64,000 nucleotides of DNA from Fenollaria timonensis (GCF_001457835.1 NZ_LN898230.1:389600-453599); one strand, 5' to 3'. Positions 39,911 through 49,184 are shown, counted from the first letter of the stretch. Made by a program: numbers and translations. The notes: generated by a model from the sequence alone, not told the origin.

Positions 39911-41380
39911 TCAGAGTGAAGACAAACCCAGGAATTTTTTCCTGGGTTTGCTTATTTTTATTAAATTTAGTAAAAAATCAAATTTTTTATGTATTTTTGC
40001 AAATAAACGAGTAAATACCTCCTTATTTGGATCCATCCTATACATCATTAGTGCTAGTTTTTTCATATTTAAGCATGCAAAAGTAAGCGCAGCTTTCATA
40101 TCCATCTTAGCTTTGCCCTTCATGTTTGTATATCTAAAACTATGATACTCTTTTGCGCTTCCAAATTGTCTTTCTATTGTTTCTTTTCTTCTTGCGTATT
40201 CTTTCTTGCCTTGATTTGTATATCTATATTCTTCTGTTATGTCAAGGTAGTCTTGCCATATATGTCTTGTTATTACTTTTTGTTTGTTTTTACTATGTGT
40301 GCATCTATCTATGTTAGGACAGTTCTTGCAGTCGTTTATATCACTTTTATACTGTCTGTATCCTTCTCTATCTGTAGTTTTGTAATTTAAAAGTTTTCCT
40401 TGTGGACATATGTAGCAGTCATAATATTCGTCGTATATGTAGTCTCTTTTGTAGTATGGATTTTCTATTTGTAAGTTTCTCTTTTGTCTTGTATATGGAA
40501 ATACTGGGAGTATTTTATCGTCTATTAATGTTTTTGCTATGGCTGGTATTTTGTAACCTGCATCCATAACTATCTTTTGGGGTTTCATCTTTTTTAGTTT
40601 TTCTTCATAGAATGGTAAAAATGTTGTGCTGTCATGTAAATTTCCTGGAAATGATTTGTATGCTAGTATCCAGCCGTTTTTATCGCATGATGTTTCTACG
40701 CAATAGGCGAATACTTCTTTATGTTCTCCTTTGTGAAAGAGGCCGCTTTCTGGATCTGTTGTTGACTGAACTATCGTTTGCCTCTCTTTATCTTCTTTCT
40801 CTTTTAAGGGCTTTTTTCCGTTTTCTTCTCTTTCTTGTGCTATTTCTTTGTCTAGCTGTGCTTGATATCTTCTTGCTTTTTTCTCTATTGTTACTTTTTT
40901 GTTTTTATGTCTGTTTGCATGTGCTTTAACATGTGTTGAGTCTACGAATTGAATCTTCTCATCCACAAAACCTTGTTCTAGTGCTTGGTTTAATATGTTT
41001 TGGAAGATGTTTTCAAATATGTCTGTATCTTTGAATCTTCTTCTATAGTTTTGGCTGAATGTTGTAAAGTGTGGAATCTTGTCGTAGAAGTCATATCCTA
41101 AAAACCATCTGTATGCAATGTTTACTTCTATCTCTTTTATTGTTTGCCTTATGCTTCTTATGTTGAATAGGTATTGTATGAATATTATCTTCATTAGCAC
41201 TACTGGATCTATGCTTGGTCTTCCGTTATCTAATGAGTATTTATCTTCTACTAAATCATAGATAAAGTCAAAGTCTATATACTTATTGATCTTTCTTAGT
41301 ATGTGTTCTTGTGGAACTAATTCTTCAACTGAAATTATTTGTGCTTGATCTGTTTTTGATTTACTATTTTTATGTAACAT
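39911..41380 (-). CDS. IS1182-family transposase
   Basis: DDE transposase of 489 residues. The N-terminal region (about 1-100, GRPSIDPVVLMKIIFIQYL) is the DUF772-type start shared by this family. Catalytic Asp candidates lie in VDSTHVKAHANRHK and VMDAGYKIPA; the C-terminal domain has a four-cysteine region (CYICPQG, CKNCPNIDRC) and the Glu in ETIERQFGSAKEYHSFRY. GGTGAT precedes the ATG. The stop codon lies inside the terminal inverted repeat, a compact arrangement typical of insertion sequences. The frame is uninterrupted, so the element may be active. Confidence 0.95.
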   Translation of the reverse strand: MLHKNSKSKTDQAQIISVEELVPQEHILRKINKYIDFDFIYDLVEDKYSLDNGRPSIDPVVLMKIIFIQYLFNIRSIRQTIKEIEVNIAYRWFLGYDFYDKIPHFTTFSQNYRRRFKDTDIFENIFQNILNQALEQGFVDEKIQFVDSTHVKAHANRHKNKKVTIEKKARRYQAQLDKEIAQEREENGKKPLKEKEDKERQTIVQSTTDPESGLFHKGEHKEVFAYCVETSCDKNGWILAYKSFPGNLHDSTTFLPFYEEKLKKMKPQKIVMDAGYKIPAIAKTLIDDKILPVFPYTRQKRNLQIENPYYKRDYIYDEYYDCYICPQGKLLNYKTTDREGYRQYKSDINDCKNCPNIDRCTHSKNKQKVITRHIWQDYLDITEEYRYTNQGKKEYARRKETIERQFGSAKEYHSFRYTNMKGKAKMDMKAALTFACLNMKKLALMMYRMDPNKEVFTRLFAKIHKKFDFLLNLIKISKPRKKFLGLSSL

Positions 41381-41444
41381 TTTATCACCTTCTATGTATT
41401 ATATATACCCAATAGATGTGTATTTTAAGAGGTTTTCAAGTAAA

Positions 41445-41480
41445 AAAGTAGGCGTATTTTTATAAAAATACGCCTACTTT
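41445..41480. terminator. Perfect 36-bp palindrome inside the IS1182 right end
   Basis: Two 18-base arms (41445-41462 and 41463-41480) are exact reverse complements, with an A-tract before and TTT after. It lies between the element's right tip and the transposase start and would work as a bidirectional terminator, blocking transcription that enters from the mraZ side. Confidence 0.75.
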
Positions 41481-41565
41481 GTCAACAGTCTGAAATACTA
41501 CTAAAGTAGTATTTTTTAGACATTTGTGTAACATGATTGTAATATTACTAGTAAAATGTATGAAA

Positions 41566-41610
41566 ATGGTTTAAAATGGTTGTAAAGAAGCTAGAAATGG
41601 TTCGAAATGG
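41566..41610 (+). promoter_or_regulatory. MraZ-box repeats upstream of mraZ
   Basis: AATGG-type repeats begin ATGG at 41566, 41576, 41597 and 41607, i.e. spaced 10, 21 and 10 bp, with a degenerate unit in the gap. MraZ represses or tunes its own operon by binding such repeats (TGGG-type units ~10 bp apart in other bacteria). The core promoter is not clear; a TAAAAT at 41552 may be the -10. Confidence 0.75.
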
Positions 41611-41648
41611 TTATTAATGTTTAGAATAGCATTAAGAAGGTGTTATCA

Positions 41649-42071
41649 ATGTTCATGGGTTTATTTAAACATAGTATTGATTCAAACGGGAGGGTTATCA
41701 TACCCTCTAAAATGCGTGATGAACTTGGTAAAGACTTCATAATTACTAGGGGATACGACAGATGTATCTACATTTATAACCGTGAAACTTATGAGAAAAA
41801 GCTTGAGCAATTCGATGATTTGCCTGATACTGTTCTAGAAAACAGAAAATTTGAACGTGAGATGTTCCTTTACATGAACGAAGCAAACATGGACAAGAAC
41901 GGCCGTGTTATGCTACCTGAGATGCTTAGAGACATGATGGATATAAAGGGAGACGTTTACATAATTGGCGTTAGAAAGAGAATTGAAATTTGGGATACAG
42001 AAGTTTATAAGAACTACAAAGCAACTGTTGCACCTCTTGAAGAGCTTGCAAATAACATAAAGAGAGATTAG
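41649..42071 (+). CDS. mraZ: Transcriptional regulator MraZ
   Basis: A 140-residue regulator of the division/cell-wall cluster that forms ring-shaped oligomers and binds repeats upstream of its own gene. It has two AbrB-like SpoVT motifs: KHSIDSNGRVIIPSKMRDEL and NMDKNGRVMLPEMLRDMM, each with the D-x-x-G-R-hydrophobic-x-x-P core. Starting at ATG 41649 gives the family-typical MFMG N-terminus, with AAGAAGGTG in front; the GTG at 41640 is not needed. It is followed by rsmH after 2 nt. The IS1182 element sits about 150 bp upstream. Confidence 0.96.
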   Translation: MFMGLFKHSIDSNGRVIIPSKMRDELGKDFIITRGYDRCIYIYNRETYEKKLEQFDDLPDTVLENRKFEREMFLYMNEANMDKNGRVMLPEMLRDMMDIKGDVYIIGVRKRIEIWDTEVYKNYKATVAPLEELANNIKRD

Positions 42072-42073
42072 TT

Positions 42074-43006
42074 ATGGAGTTTAAGCACATACCCATCATG
42101 CTTTCAGAAGTGATAGACGGCCTTGACATAAAGTCGAATGGCATCTACCTAGACGGCACCATTGGCGGAGCGGGTCACTCGCAAGAGATTCTTAAGAGAC
42201 TTAATGAAGATGGTCTACTAATAGGTGTTGATAGGGACAGGGAAGCTCTTAATAAAGCAAATGAAGTTCTATCAAGTGTTGGAGGCAATTTTAAATTAGT
42301 TCACGATAACTATAGGAATGTCAAAGCCATTTGCCAAAGCTTAGGCATTGATTACTTAGACGGCATACTTCTTGATATAGGCGTATCGTCTTATCAGCTT
42401 GACAACAAGGACAGAGGCTTTTCATACAGGATGGACGCGAAGCTTGATATGCGTATGGACCAAGAGAGCGGCAAATCTGCATACGACATCGTTAATACAT
42501 ATACTAAGGAAGAATTAGAAGAAATAATTTATAAATATTCGCAAGAGAGATGGGCTAGAAGGATAGCTGAATTTATCTGTGAATATAGGGCAGAAAAACC
42601 GATAGAGACTACATTTGAACTGACTGACGTAATTAAGAGGGCAATACCAAAAAAGGCGAGGGAGAACAAACATCCATCTAAAAAGACTTTTCAAGCCTTA
42701 AGGATAGAGGTAAATGATGAGCTTGGCGCATTAAACGCTGCCTTGCAAGACGCTATCGACATTTTAAACACAGATGGAAGGATAGCGGTAATAACATTTC
42801 ATTCGATGGAAGACAAAATCGTAAAAGATATATTTAAATTTAACACACTTGATTGCATTTGCCCACCAGAGAGCATTATCTGCACATGCAATCACAAGAG
42901 AAAGTTAAAGCTTGTGAACAATAAGCCACTTGTAGCAAGCGAAGAAGAATTAAAAGCTAATCCGAGAAGCGAAAGCGCTAAGCTTAGGATAGCTCAAAGA
43001 GTATAG
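42074..43006 (+). CDS. rsmH: 16S rRNA (cytosine(1402)-N(4))-methyltransferase
   Basis: S-adenosylmethionine-dependent enzyme (MraW) that methylates C1402 in the decoding centre of 16S rRNA. The 310-residue length is standard. The SAM-binding motif is YLDGTIGGAGHSQEIL (about residues 26-41), followed by LIGVDRDREAL, GILLDIGVSSYQLD, and the late-family motifs ALRIEVNDEL and VITFHSMEDKIVK. It begins 2 nt after mraZ and ends 12 nt before ftsL, inside the dcw operon. Confidence 0.97.
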   Translation: MEFKHIPIMLSEVIDGLDIKSNGIYLDGTIGGAGHSQEILKRLNEDGLLIGVDRDREALNKANEVLSSVGGNFKLVHDNYRNVKAICQSLGIDYLDGILLDIGVSSYQLDNKDRGFSYRMDAKLDMRMDQESGKSAYDIVNTYTKEELEEIIYKYSQERWARRIAEFICEYRAEKPIETTFELTDVIKRAIPKKARENKHPSKKTFQALRIEVNDELGALNAALQDAIDILNTDGRIAVITFHSMEDKIVKDIFKFNTLDCICPPESIICTCNHKRKLKLVNNKPLVASEEELKANPRSESAKLRIAQRV

Positions 43007-43018
43007 GGGAGGTACACT

Positions 43019-43495
43019 ATGTCATCTGCAGCGAGAAAATTATATGATAGTCCAGTTTATTCGCAAGAAAGGACAGTAAGCAAACCACTTGTAAAAAAGA
43101 ACGTTAAGCATAAAGCCAAAGCAAAGGAGAGAGTCGTTAATGTTTTCTTCGTGAGAACTGTTTTGTGCGCCGTAGCTATCGGTCTTGTATTTACTATGCT
43201 TGTTTTTTGTGCTGACAGAATCACTAGAGTACAAAACTCCATTAATCATAGTAACGCTGAGATCAATAGGCTTAAGACTACTCTTATAGATGAGACTGCA
43301 AAGCTTGAAAGCCTTAAGAATGCTGGCGCAATCGAGTACGAAGCTAGGACTAAGCTTGGAATGATTTACCCTAATGAAGCGCAAATATTAAACATAAACA
43401 CAAACAGTAAAGAAGAAAGAGAGATTGACGATAAAGTTATTGTTAGTCTTGATTCAGACATCGATCAAAGTATAGAAGAAAGTGAAAGAAAATGA
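43019..43495 (+). CDS. ftsL: FtsL-like cell division protein
   Basis: A 158-residue single-pass membrane protein. A basic cytoplasmic N-terminus (about 1-42) precedes one transmembrane helix (about 43-63), followed by a coiled-coil-like stretch (NSINHSNAEINRLKTTLIDE) and YEARTKLGMIYPNEAQI, the signature of FtsL/DivIC-type septum proteins. FtsL joins FtsQ/DivIB and DivIC and helps activate the FtsW-transpeptidase pair. Sequence conservation is weak in this family, so the name rests mainly on topology and position between rsmH and the transpeptidase gene. Overlaps the next gene by 4 nt. Confidence 0.82.
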   Translation: MSSAARKLYDSPVYSQERTVSKPLVKKNVKHKAKAKERVVNVFFVRTVLCAVAIGLVFTMLVFCADRITRVQNSINHSNAEINRLKTTLIDETAKLESLKNAGAIEYEARTKLGMIYPNEAQILNINTNSKEEREIDDKVIVSLDSDIDQSIEESERK

Positions 43496-45747
43496 AAACG
43501 CCGACAAGCGATAGACATAGAAAGAAAAAGACAGGCAAATCTAAAATTCCTAACAAGTACAATAGGATTTTGGTTGTTCTGGCTTTTTTTGGATTTATAA
43601 TTGCATTATTTTTAGTACAGCTATTTAAAGTTCAAATTTTGGATGCAAAAGGCTATAAAGAGTACGCTGTAGGCCAATGGACTAAGGCGGTTAGCCTTGG
43701 TAATCAAAGAGGTTTTATCTACGACAGGAACAACAAGCCCTTAGCAGTTAACAAAAACATAGTGACTTTCTGGAGCGTTCCATTCAAAGAAGAGGAAAAT
43801 GAAAAGGAAGAAGCTAGATATAAAAGAGAGAAAAAATACAAAGAGATAGCTGAAGAGGTCGCTTCAAAGATAGCTGAAATGACTGGGGAAGACTCAAGAG
43901 ACGTCTACGACAAAATTACATATGAGAGCAGAATCAGAGTAGTTGAAGAGATGGAGCTTGATGATTACAAGAAATTCAAGGAGAGCATGGGCAAAGTTAA
44001 GTTCAGAACAGTACTTGAAGTAGAAGAGAAGGCCAAGAGATACTATCCATTCAATGACCTTGCATCTCAGCTAATTGGCTTTAACAATATTGATAACGTC
44101 GGTATCAATGGTCTTGAAGTTAAGCTAAATGAAGCACTTGAAGGAAGAGAATCAAAAAAGGTTCAACAGCTTGAAGCAAACATGGTTAATGCGCTTCCTA
44201 ATCAAGAAGAAAGAATTATTGAAGGCAAAAAAAGTGTCAACGTAGTTTTGACTATAGATGAAAAACTTCAAAGAGAAGTCGAAAAGATAGCGGATGAAGC
44301 AAGAGAAAAACAAAATGCTGAGTCAGTATCCATCATAGTTATGGATCCACGCGACTCATCAATACTTGCTCTAGCAAATACCGGTAGATACAATCTAAAT
44401 GAGCCGAGAAAGAAGCCAGATGATGTTGATGAAGCCGTTTGGGACGAAGCAAGTGATGAAGACAGAAACCAAATCCTCTTTGATAAGTGGCGTAATAACG
44501 CTATCAGTGACTCATACGAGCCCGGTTCTGTATACAAGGTAATAAACTTAGCAGCAGGACTTGAAGAGGGCAAGCTTAATGACAATATGAGCTTTTCGTG
44601 CTCAGGCTCAATTGATGTTTATGGAAGAACCTTATCATGCGCAGATCACACTGCTCACGGCACTCAAAACATCTCTAAGGCGCTTAACAACTCATGTAAC
44701 GTTGCCTTCGTTCAAATAGGTAATATTTTAGGTAAAAACGATATACTTAGATATGCTAAAGCCTTTGGCTTTGGTGAAAAGAGCGGAGTAGATTTGCCAG
44801 GCGAAAGTTTAGGTATACTTCCGACAAATATTAACACAATAGGTCCAGTTGAACTTGCGACTATGTCTTATGGTCATGGACTTGCAGTTACACCTATACA
44901 GATGGCGAACGCCATATGCGCGGTTGTTAATGGCGGAACGCTTTATAAACCGAAATTAGTTTTAAAAACTGTTGATGACTTTGGTAACGTTGTTGACACG
45001 CCAAAGAGCGTTGTCAGAAGAAGGGTTATTTCAGAAGAAACAAGCGAGCACATGAAGAAGCTTCTTGAAAGCGTTGTTAGAGACGGTTACATCAAAAGAT
45101 CAAGGATAGATGGCTACAGAATAGGCGGCAAGACTGGTACAGCACAAAAAATTGTTGACGGCAAGTACAAGAAGAATGCTTATATATCTTCCTTCGTCGG
45201 TGCATTTCCAATTGATAAGCCAGAATTTGTTGTTTTAGCAATTGTCGATGAGCCACACAGCGGAGTAGCATATGGATCTTTGGTAGCGGCACCTATTTTT
45301 CAAGACGTAGCAAAATTCATAATCGACTACTACAAGATACCGCCAGCAAGTGCGGTTACTGAAGTACAAAATGAAAAGGTACAAGTGCCAGACTTAAAGA
45401 ACAAAACTATGGGCGAGGCAGGACTTGAGCTTGCGGACCTATCTTTAAGCTTTGACACTAAATACACAGAGTATACAGATGAGTCCTTAATCATTTCGCA
45501 AAGCATTAATCCGGGCGTCTTTGTTGATAAAGGCACGGTTATAACGCTTGACGTTGAGGCGAAGAAGGACGATATCATATTAACGCCTGACTTTAAAGGC
45601 ATGACTAGAGACGAGGCCTTTGGACTTGCTGAAAAAGTTGGACTTAAGCTAAAGATTGAGGGCGACGGCCTTGTGAAAGAGCAAAGACCTGAGCCGGACA
45701 AAGAAGTAAAGAAAAATTCTATAGTAGAATTAAAATTGGGGGACTAA
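43492..45747 (+). CDS. ftsI: Division-type class B penicillin-binding protein with PASTA domains
   Basis: Transpeptidase that crosslinks septal peptidoglycan with the glycosyltransferase FtsW. Domains: one N-terminal membrane helix (about residues 25-45), dimerisation domain (about 60-240), transpeptidase domain with the active-site Ser346 in SVYK (346-349), the SCN motif in NNSCNVAF, and KTG at 547-549, then two PASTA domains (about 625-690 and 692-751) that may bind muropeptides. With 751 residues and PASTA repeats it resembles PBP2x/SpoVD. A Lys/Glu-rich insertion (about residues 95-120) lies in the dimerisation region. It overlaps ftsL by 4 nt and precedes mraY by 1 nt. Confidence 0.95.
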   Translation: MKTPTSDRHRKKKTGKSKIPNKYNRILVVLAFFGFIIALFLVQLFKVQILDAKGYKEYAVGQWTKAVSLGNQRGFIYDRNNKPLAVNKNIVTFWSVPFKEEENEKEEARYKREKKYKEIAEEVASKIAEMTGEDSRDVYDKITYESRIRVVEEMELDDYKKFKESMGKVKFRTVLEVEEKAKRYYPFNDLASQLIGFNNIDNVGINGLEVKLNEALEGRESKKVQQLEANMVNALPNQEERIIEGKKSVNVVLTIDEKLQREVEKIADEAREKQNAESVSIIVMDPRDSSILALANTGRYNLNEPRKKPDDVDEAVWDEASDEDRNQILFDKWRNNAISDSYEPGSVYKVINLAAGLEEGKLNDNMSFSCSGSIDVYGRTLSCADHTAHGTQNISKALNNSCNVAFVQIGNILGKNDILRYAKAFGFGEKSGVDLPGESLGILPTNINTIGPVELATMSYGHGLAVTPIQMANAICAVVNGGTLYKPKLVLKTVDDFGNVVDTPKSVVRRRVISEETSEHMKKLLESVVRDGYIKRSRIDGYRIGGKTGTAQKIVDGKYKKNAYISSFVGAFPIDKPEFVVLAIVDEPHSGVAYGSLVAAPIFQDVAKFIIDYYKIPPASAVTEVQNEKVQVPDLKNKTMGEAGLELADLSLSFDTKYTEYTDESLIISQSINPGVFVDKGTVITLDVEAKKDDIILTPDFKGMTRDEAFGLAEKVGLKLKIEGDGLVKEQRPEPDKEVKKNSIVELKLGD

Positions 45748-45748
45748 G

Positions 45749-46723
45749 ATGTTTAAAAACATTCATGCGTACAGCGTAATCATTATATTATTAAGCTTTG
45801 CTTTAGTATGTTTACTTGCAAAGATAATTATACCTAAGCTAAGAAAATACAATCTTGGACAAAATATTAGGCAAGAAGGACCTAAGTCTCACTTAAAAAA
45901 GGCCGGTACGCCAACTATGGGCGGCGTACTATTCATAATAAGCTCGCTTATTGCAGTACTTGTATCGAGCCTAGCAGGTTTTGTCTTTACAAACGAAATC
46001 ATCTTACTAGTTGTAGGCAGCACTGCCTTTGGCTTAGTAGGCTTTTTAGACGACTATATTAAATTTTTTAAACATAGAAATCTAGGTTTAAGAGCTTATC
46101 AAAAATTAGTTTTGCAAATGCTTTTCTCAGCTCTTATAGCATACTTCGCATATAAACTTGCGGGTACTATGGTCTATATACCATTCTATAAAGAAGTGGA
46201 TTTAGGTAAGTGGGTAATCTTACTTAACTTCTTTATATTAGTAGCAAGTACTAACGCAGTCAACTTAACTGATGGACTTGATGGCCTTGCAACAGGCGTT
46301 ATGTCTATCATATTACTCACACTTGCTATATACTCATTAAAGATCTCAAACATGACTACTTATGCTTACTCAATAATAATGTTTGCATCGCTAATTGGCT
46401 TTTTGATCTTTAATAAGTACCCAGCACAAATATTTATGGGAGACACAGGATCATTATTTTTAGGAGGCGTCCTAGCTATAATCACAATACTATTGGGATT
46501 GCACTTCTATATGATTATATATGCACTTGTATTAATTATGGAAACGCTTTCAGTAATTATACAAGTAGCAGTATTTAAAAAGACAGGCAAAAGAGTTTTT
46601 CTTATGAGCCCACTTCACCATCACTTTGAGATGAAAGGCATGAAAGAGACTAAGGTTGTCGTGATGTTTTGCGCATGGACACTCATCTTATGCGCTGCAT
46701 CGCTAGTAATATTTTTGAGGTGA
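45749..46723 (+). CDS. mraY: Phospho-N-acetylmuramoyl-pentapeptide transferase
   Basis: Membrane enzyme that attaches UDP-MurNAc-pentapeptide to undecaprenyl phosphate, making lipid I. The 324-residue length and about ten transmembrane helices are typical. Visible conserved sites: KKAGTPTMGGVLF, GFLDDYIKF, NAVNLTDGLDGLA, FMGDTGSLFLGG and the C-terminal SPLHHHFEMKG, which include the Mg2+-binding aspartates. The gene starts 1 nt after the transpeptidase stop and is followed by murD after 4 nt. The murF gene that often precedes mraY is not here. Confidence 0.97.
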   Translation: MFKNIHAYSVIIILLSFALVCLLAKIIIPKLRKYNLGQNIRQEGPKSHLKKAGTPTMGGVLFIISSLIAVLVSSLAGFVFTNEIILLVVGSTAFGLVGFLDDYIKFFKHRNLGLRAYQKLVLQMLFSALIAYFAYKLAGTMVYIPFYKEVDLGKWVILLNFFILVASTNAVNLTDGLDGLATGVMSIILLTLAIYSLKISNMTTYAYSIIMFASLIGFLIFNKYPAQIFMGDTGSLFLGGVLAIITILLGLHFYMIIYALVLIMETLSVIIQVAVFKKTGKRVFLMSPLHHHFEMKGMKETKVVVMFCAWTLILCAASLVIFLR

Positions 46724-46727
46724 TATT

Positions 46728-48053
46728 ATGGACTACAAGGACAAAAATATTCTAATTCTAGGATATGGAATATCTGGTTACGGAGCTTCTTTATACTTTA
46801 TAAGTAAAGGGGCTAATGTTTATGTCTACGATGACAATATGGATCAAATCTTAAAGGACAGAGCAAATGAAAACCTTGATGATGTAAAGTTTCTAACAAG
46901 GACTGAGCTTGATGCAATCGATTTCACTTTTGTATTAAAGAGCCCTGGAATAAAGCCTTCATCAGATATAATTCGCTACCTTGTAGACAAAAATGTCGAG
47001 ATAGTCTCTGACATAGAAATCTTATATAGAGATTTTAAGGATCATAAATTTATAGTTATCACCGGAACCAATGGCAAGACAACTACAACTACTTTTATCG
47101 GTGAAGTGCTTAAAGACCTTGGCTACAATGTCAATGTTATTGGTAACATCGGCGTTTCGCCTCTACTTGAAGCTGCGAACTACGATACACACGTGATTGA
47201 AGCATCAAGCTTCCAACTAGAGTATACAAAAGATTTTAAGCCAAACATCGCTATCATACTTAACATAACACCAGACCACTTGGATTGGCACGGTTCGTTC
47301 AAGGCATATGAAGAGGCAAAGAAGAAAATTTATCAAAATATGGACAAATCTTCATATTTGATACTTAATTATGACGATATTGCCTTAAATAAAGTAGATC
47401 AAGATACAAATATACTATATTTCACTTCAAAAGAAAAAGATTTAGTGGATATGAACTATATCGCACCAAATATTGTGGATAAAGATAAAAACATTGTCAT
47501 CAACAAAGATGATATATTTATAAAGGGTCGCCATAATTATGAAAATCTGATGGCGGCGACACTTGCATTAGAAGTTTTTGGCGTAAAAAGAGAAGATATA
47601 GTTAAAGAGATAAAGGCTTTTAAAGGCGTTGAACATAGGATTGAGTTCGTTAGGGAGCTTGATGGGGTTGACTACTACAATGACTCCAAGGGAACTAATC
47701 CAGATGCGTCGCTTAAAGCGGTTGAAGCCTTTGATAGAAGCATAGTGCTTATAGCGGGCGGCTATGACAAGAACATACCGTTTGAGGACTTTGCATCTAA
47801 GACAAAGAACAAAATTAGGAGCCTAATACTATTTGGCCAAACAAAAGATAAAATTAAAGAAGCCTTCACCAACATTGGTTATGAAAATATAACTATCGTT
47901 AACAACATGAGTGAAGCAGTAAAAGCAGCTAAATTAGATGCGCAAAAAGGCGATGTAGTCTTACTATCACCATTATGCGCGAGCTGGGGAATATATAAAA
48001 ACTATAAAGAACGCGGACTTGAATTTAAAAAATTAGTAAATGAGTTGAAATAA
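46728..48053 (+). CDS. murD: UDP-N-acetylmuramoylalanine--D-glutamate ligase
   Basis: Cytoplasmic ATP-dependent ligase adding D-Glu to UDP-MurNAc-L-Ala. The 441-residue length is normal. An N-terminal Rossmann-like domain (NILILGYGISGYGASLYF) is followed by the ATP-binding GTNGKTTTTTF (about residues 112-122), a central Mur ligase domain with NITPDHLDWHGSF, and the C-terminal domain with YNDSKGTNPDAS. GGTGATATT precedes the ATG. It lies 4 nt after mraY and abuts ftsW directly. Confidence 0.97.
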   Translation: MDYKDKNILILGYGISGYGASLYFISKGANVYVYDDNMDQILKDRANENLDDVKFLTRTELDAIDFTFVLKSPGIKPSSDIIRYLVDKNVEIVSDIEILYRDFKDHKFIVITGTNGKTTTTTFIGEVLKDLGYNVNVIGNIGVSPLLEAANYDTHVIEASSFQLEYTKDFKPNIAIILNITPDHLDWHGSFKAYEEAKKKIYQNMDKSSYLILNYDDIALNKVDQDTNILYFTSKEKDLVDMNYIAPNIVDKDKNIVINKDDIFIKGRHNYENLMAATLALEVFGVKREDIVKEIKAFKGVEHRIEFVRELDGVDYYNDSKGTNPDASLKAVEAFDRSIVLIAGGYDKNIPFEDFASKTKNKIRSLILFGQTKDKIKEAFTNIGYENITIVNNMSEAVKAAKLDAQKGDVVLLSPLCASWGIYKNYKERGLEFKKLVNELK

Positions 48054-49184
48054 ATGAACAAGAGTAAAAACAGTGCACCTGATTATCACATCTTAATATC
48101 TGTAGTATGCCTAATAATTTTAGGTATCATACTTGTGTATACGAGCTCTTATCCTTATAGCTACAGGCTTGAAGGGGGTAAGTATGGCGGCGTATACTTC
48201 CTTACAAGGCACTTAGTCTTTGTATTAGCAGGGGCTATACTGTCTTTATTTGCTTACAGAATTGACTATAAAAAGTATGATTCGAAATTTTTCATAGGCC
48301 TTATGATAATATCGAGCATTGTCTTGGTCCTATTACTAAAGTTTACCTCATTAGGAACAGACTTTGGTAAAGGCTCAAGAAGATGGATAAATGTGGGCGG
48401 CTTTTCATTCATGCCGTCTGATATAATCAAGGTTGCGGCAGTCTTCTGCATGGCATCATACATGAGCAAAATTAATTTGCATAGGAAAAATTTTCAAAAT
48501 ATTGTTTTAGTTCCTGTAGCGATTATACTTTCATTCACATTTTTAATATACATACAAAAGGACTTAGGTACAGCCGTTACAGTTGCTGGAGCACTATCAA
48601 TCATGTACTTCATCGGAGGTGCGCCACTAACTGTGATACCGCCAGCCATTGGAGCTGCTGGCCTTGGTATATACCTAGCAATATATAGAAATGAATATAG
48701 AAGAAACAGGTTCTTCGCCTATCAAGACCCAATTAAAAACATCAGAGACACAGGTTGGCAGCCAGCGCAAAGCTTATTTGCTTATGCCAATGGTGGTCTA
48801 TCGGGCGTCGGCATTGGCCACAGCACTCAAAAGTTTTTCTATATACCAGAAGTTTATAATGACTATATACTAGCTGTTTGCGGAGAAGAATTAGGATTCT
48901 TAGGAATGATTTGCATTGTTGCCCTATTTTCTGTTATAATTATAAAAGGATACTTAACAGCTGCTAGGGCAAAGGATAGATACGGTCTTATGCTAGCAAG
49001 TGGCATCAGCTCCTTGATAGCAATACAATTTTGGATCAATGCAGCAGTATCAGTAAACTTGGTTCCTTCGAAGGGAATCACACTGCCATTCATTAGTTAT
49101 GGTGGTACATCCTTAATCATTTACATGATACTAACAGCGGTACTGTTAAATATATCTAAGAGTGCAAATTCAGAGGTGAAATAA
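48054..49184 (+). CDS. ftsW: SEDS-family peptidoglycan glycosyltransferase FtsW
   Basis: Polymerises lipid II at the septum with the class B transpeptidase. It has 376 residues and about ten transmembrane helices. SEDS features: GLEGGKYG-type loop, IQKDLGTAVT (about residues 168-178, with the functional Asp), a long extracellular loop between helices 7 and 8, and VNLVPSKGITLPFISYGGTSLI near the C-terminus. RodA is very similar, but the place in the dcw cluster between murD and murG argues for FtsW. The start follows the murD stop without a gap; the stop overlaps murG by 1 nt. Confidence 0.93.
   Translation: MNKSKNSAPDYHILISVVCLIILGIILVYTSSYPYSYRLEGGKYGGVYFLTRHLVFVLAGAILSLFAYRIDYKKYDSKFFIGLMIISSIVLVLLLKFTSLGTDFGKGSRRWINVGGFSFMPSDIIKVAAVFCMASYMSKINLHRKNFQNIVLVPVAIILSFTFLIYIQKDLGTAVTVAGALSIMYFIGGAPLTVIPPAIGAAGLGIYLAIYRNEYRRNRFFAYQDPIKNIRDTGWQPAQSLFAYANGGLSGVGIGHSTQKFFYIPEVYNDYILAVCGEELGFLGMICIVALFSVIIIKGYLTAARAKDRYGLMLASGISSLIAIQFWINAAVSVNLVPSKGITLPFISYGGTSLIIYMILTAVLLNISKSANSEVK

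Larger units (their letters stand above)
39903..41501 (-). mobile_element. IS1182-family element inserted in a palindrome
   Basis: The ends match as inverted repeats at about 21 of 25 positions (outermost GTAGTATTTCAGA at both). TAAA flanks both sides directly (39899-39902 and 41502-41505). Removing the element leaves a perfect 12-bp stem with a TAAA loop and a T-tract, i.e. a terminator. An alternative reading is a 20-bp direct duplication (39891-39910 and 41494-41513) with shorter inverted repeats; the data cannot tell them apart. One transposase gene, on the minus strand. Confidence 0.85.

Noticed and set aside
41445-41480. Possible CRISPR-like repeat or phage attachment site
   Set aside because: It is a single palindrome inside an insertion sequence. 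No regularly spaced repeats or cas genes occur anywhere in the window.
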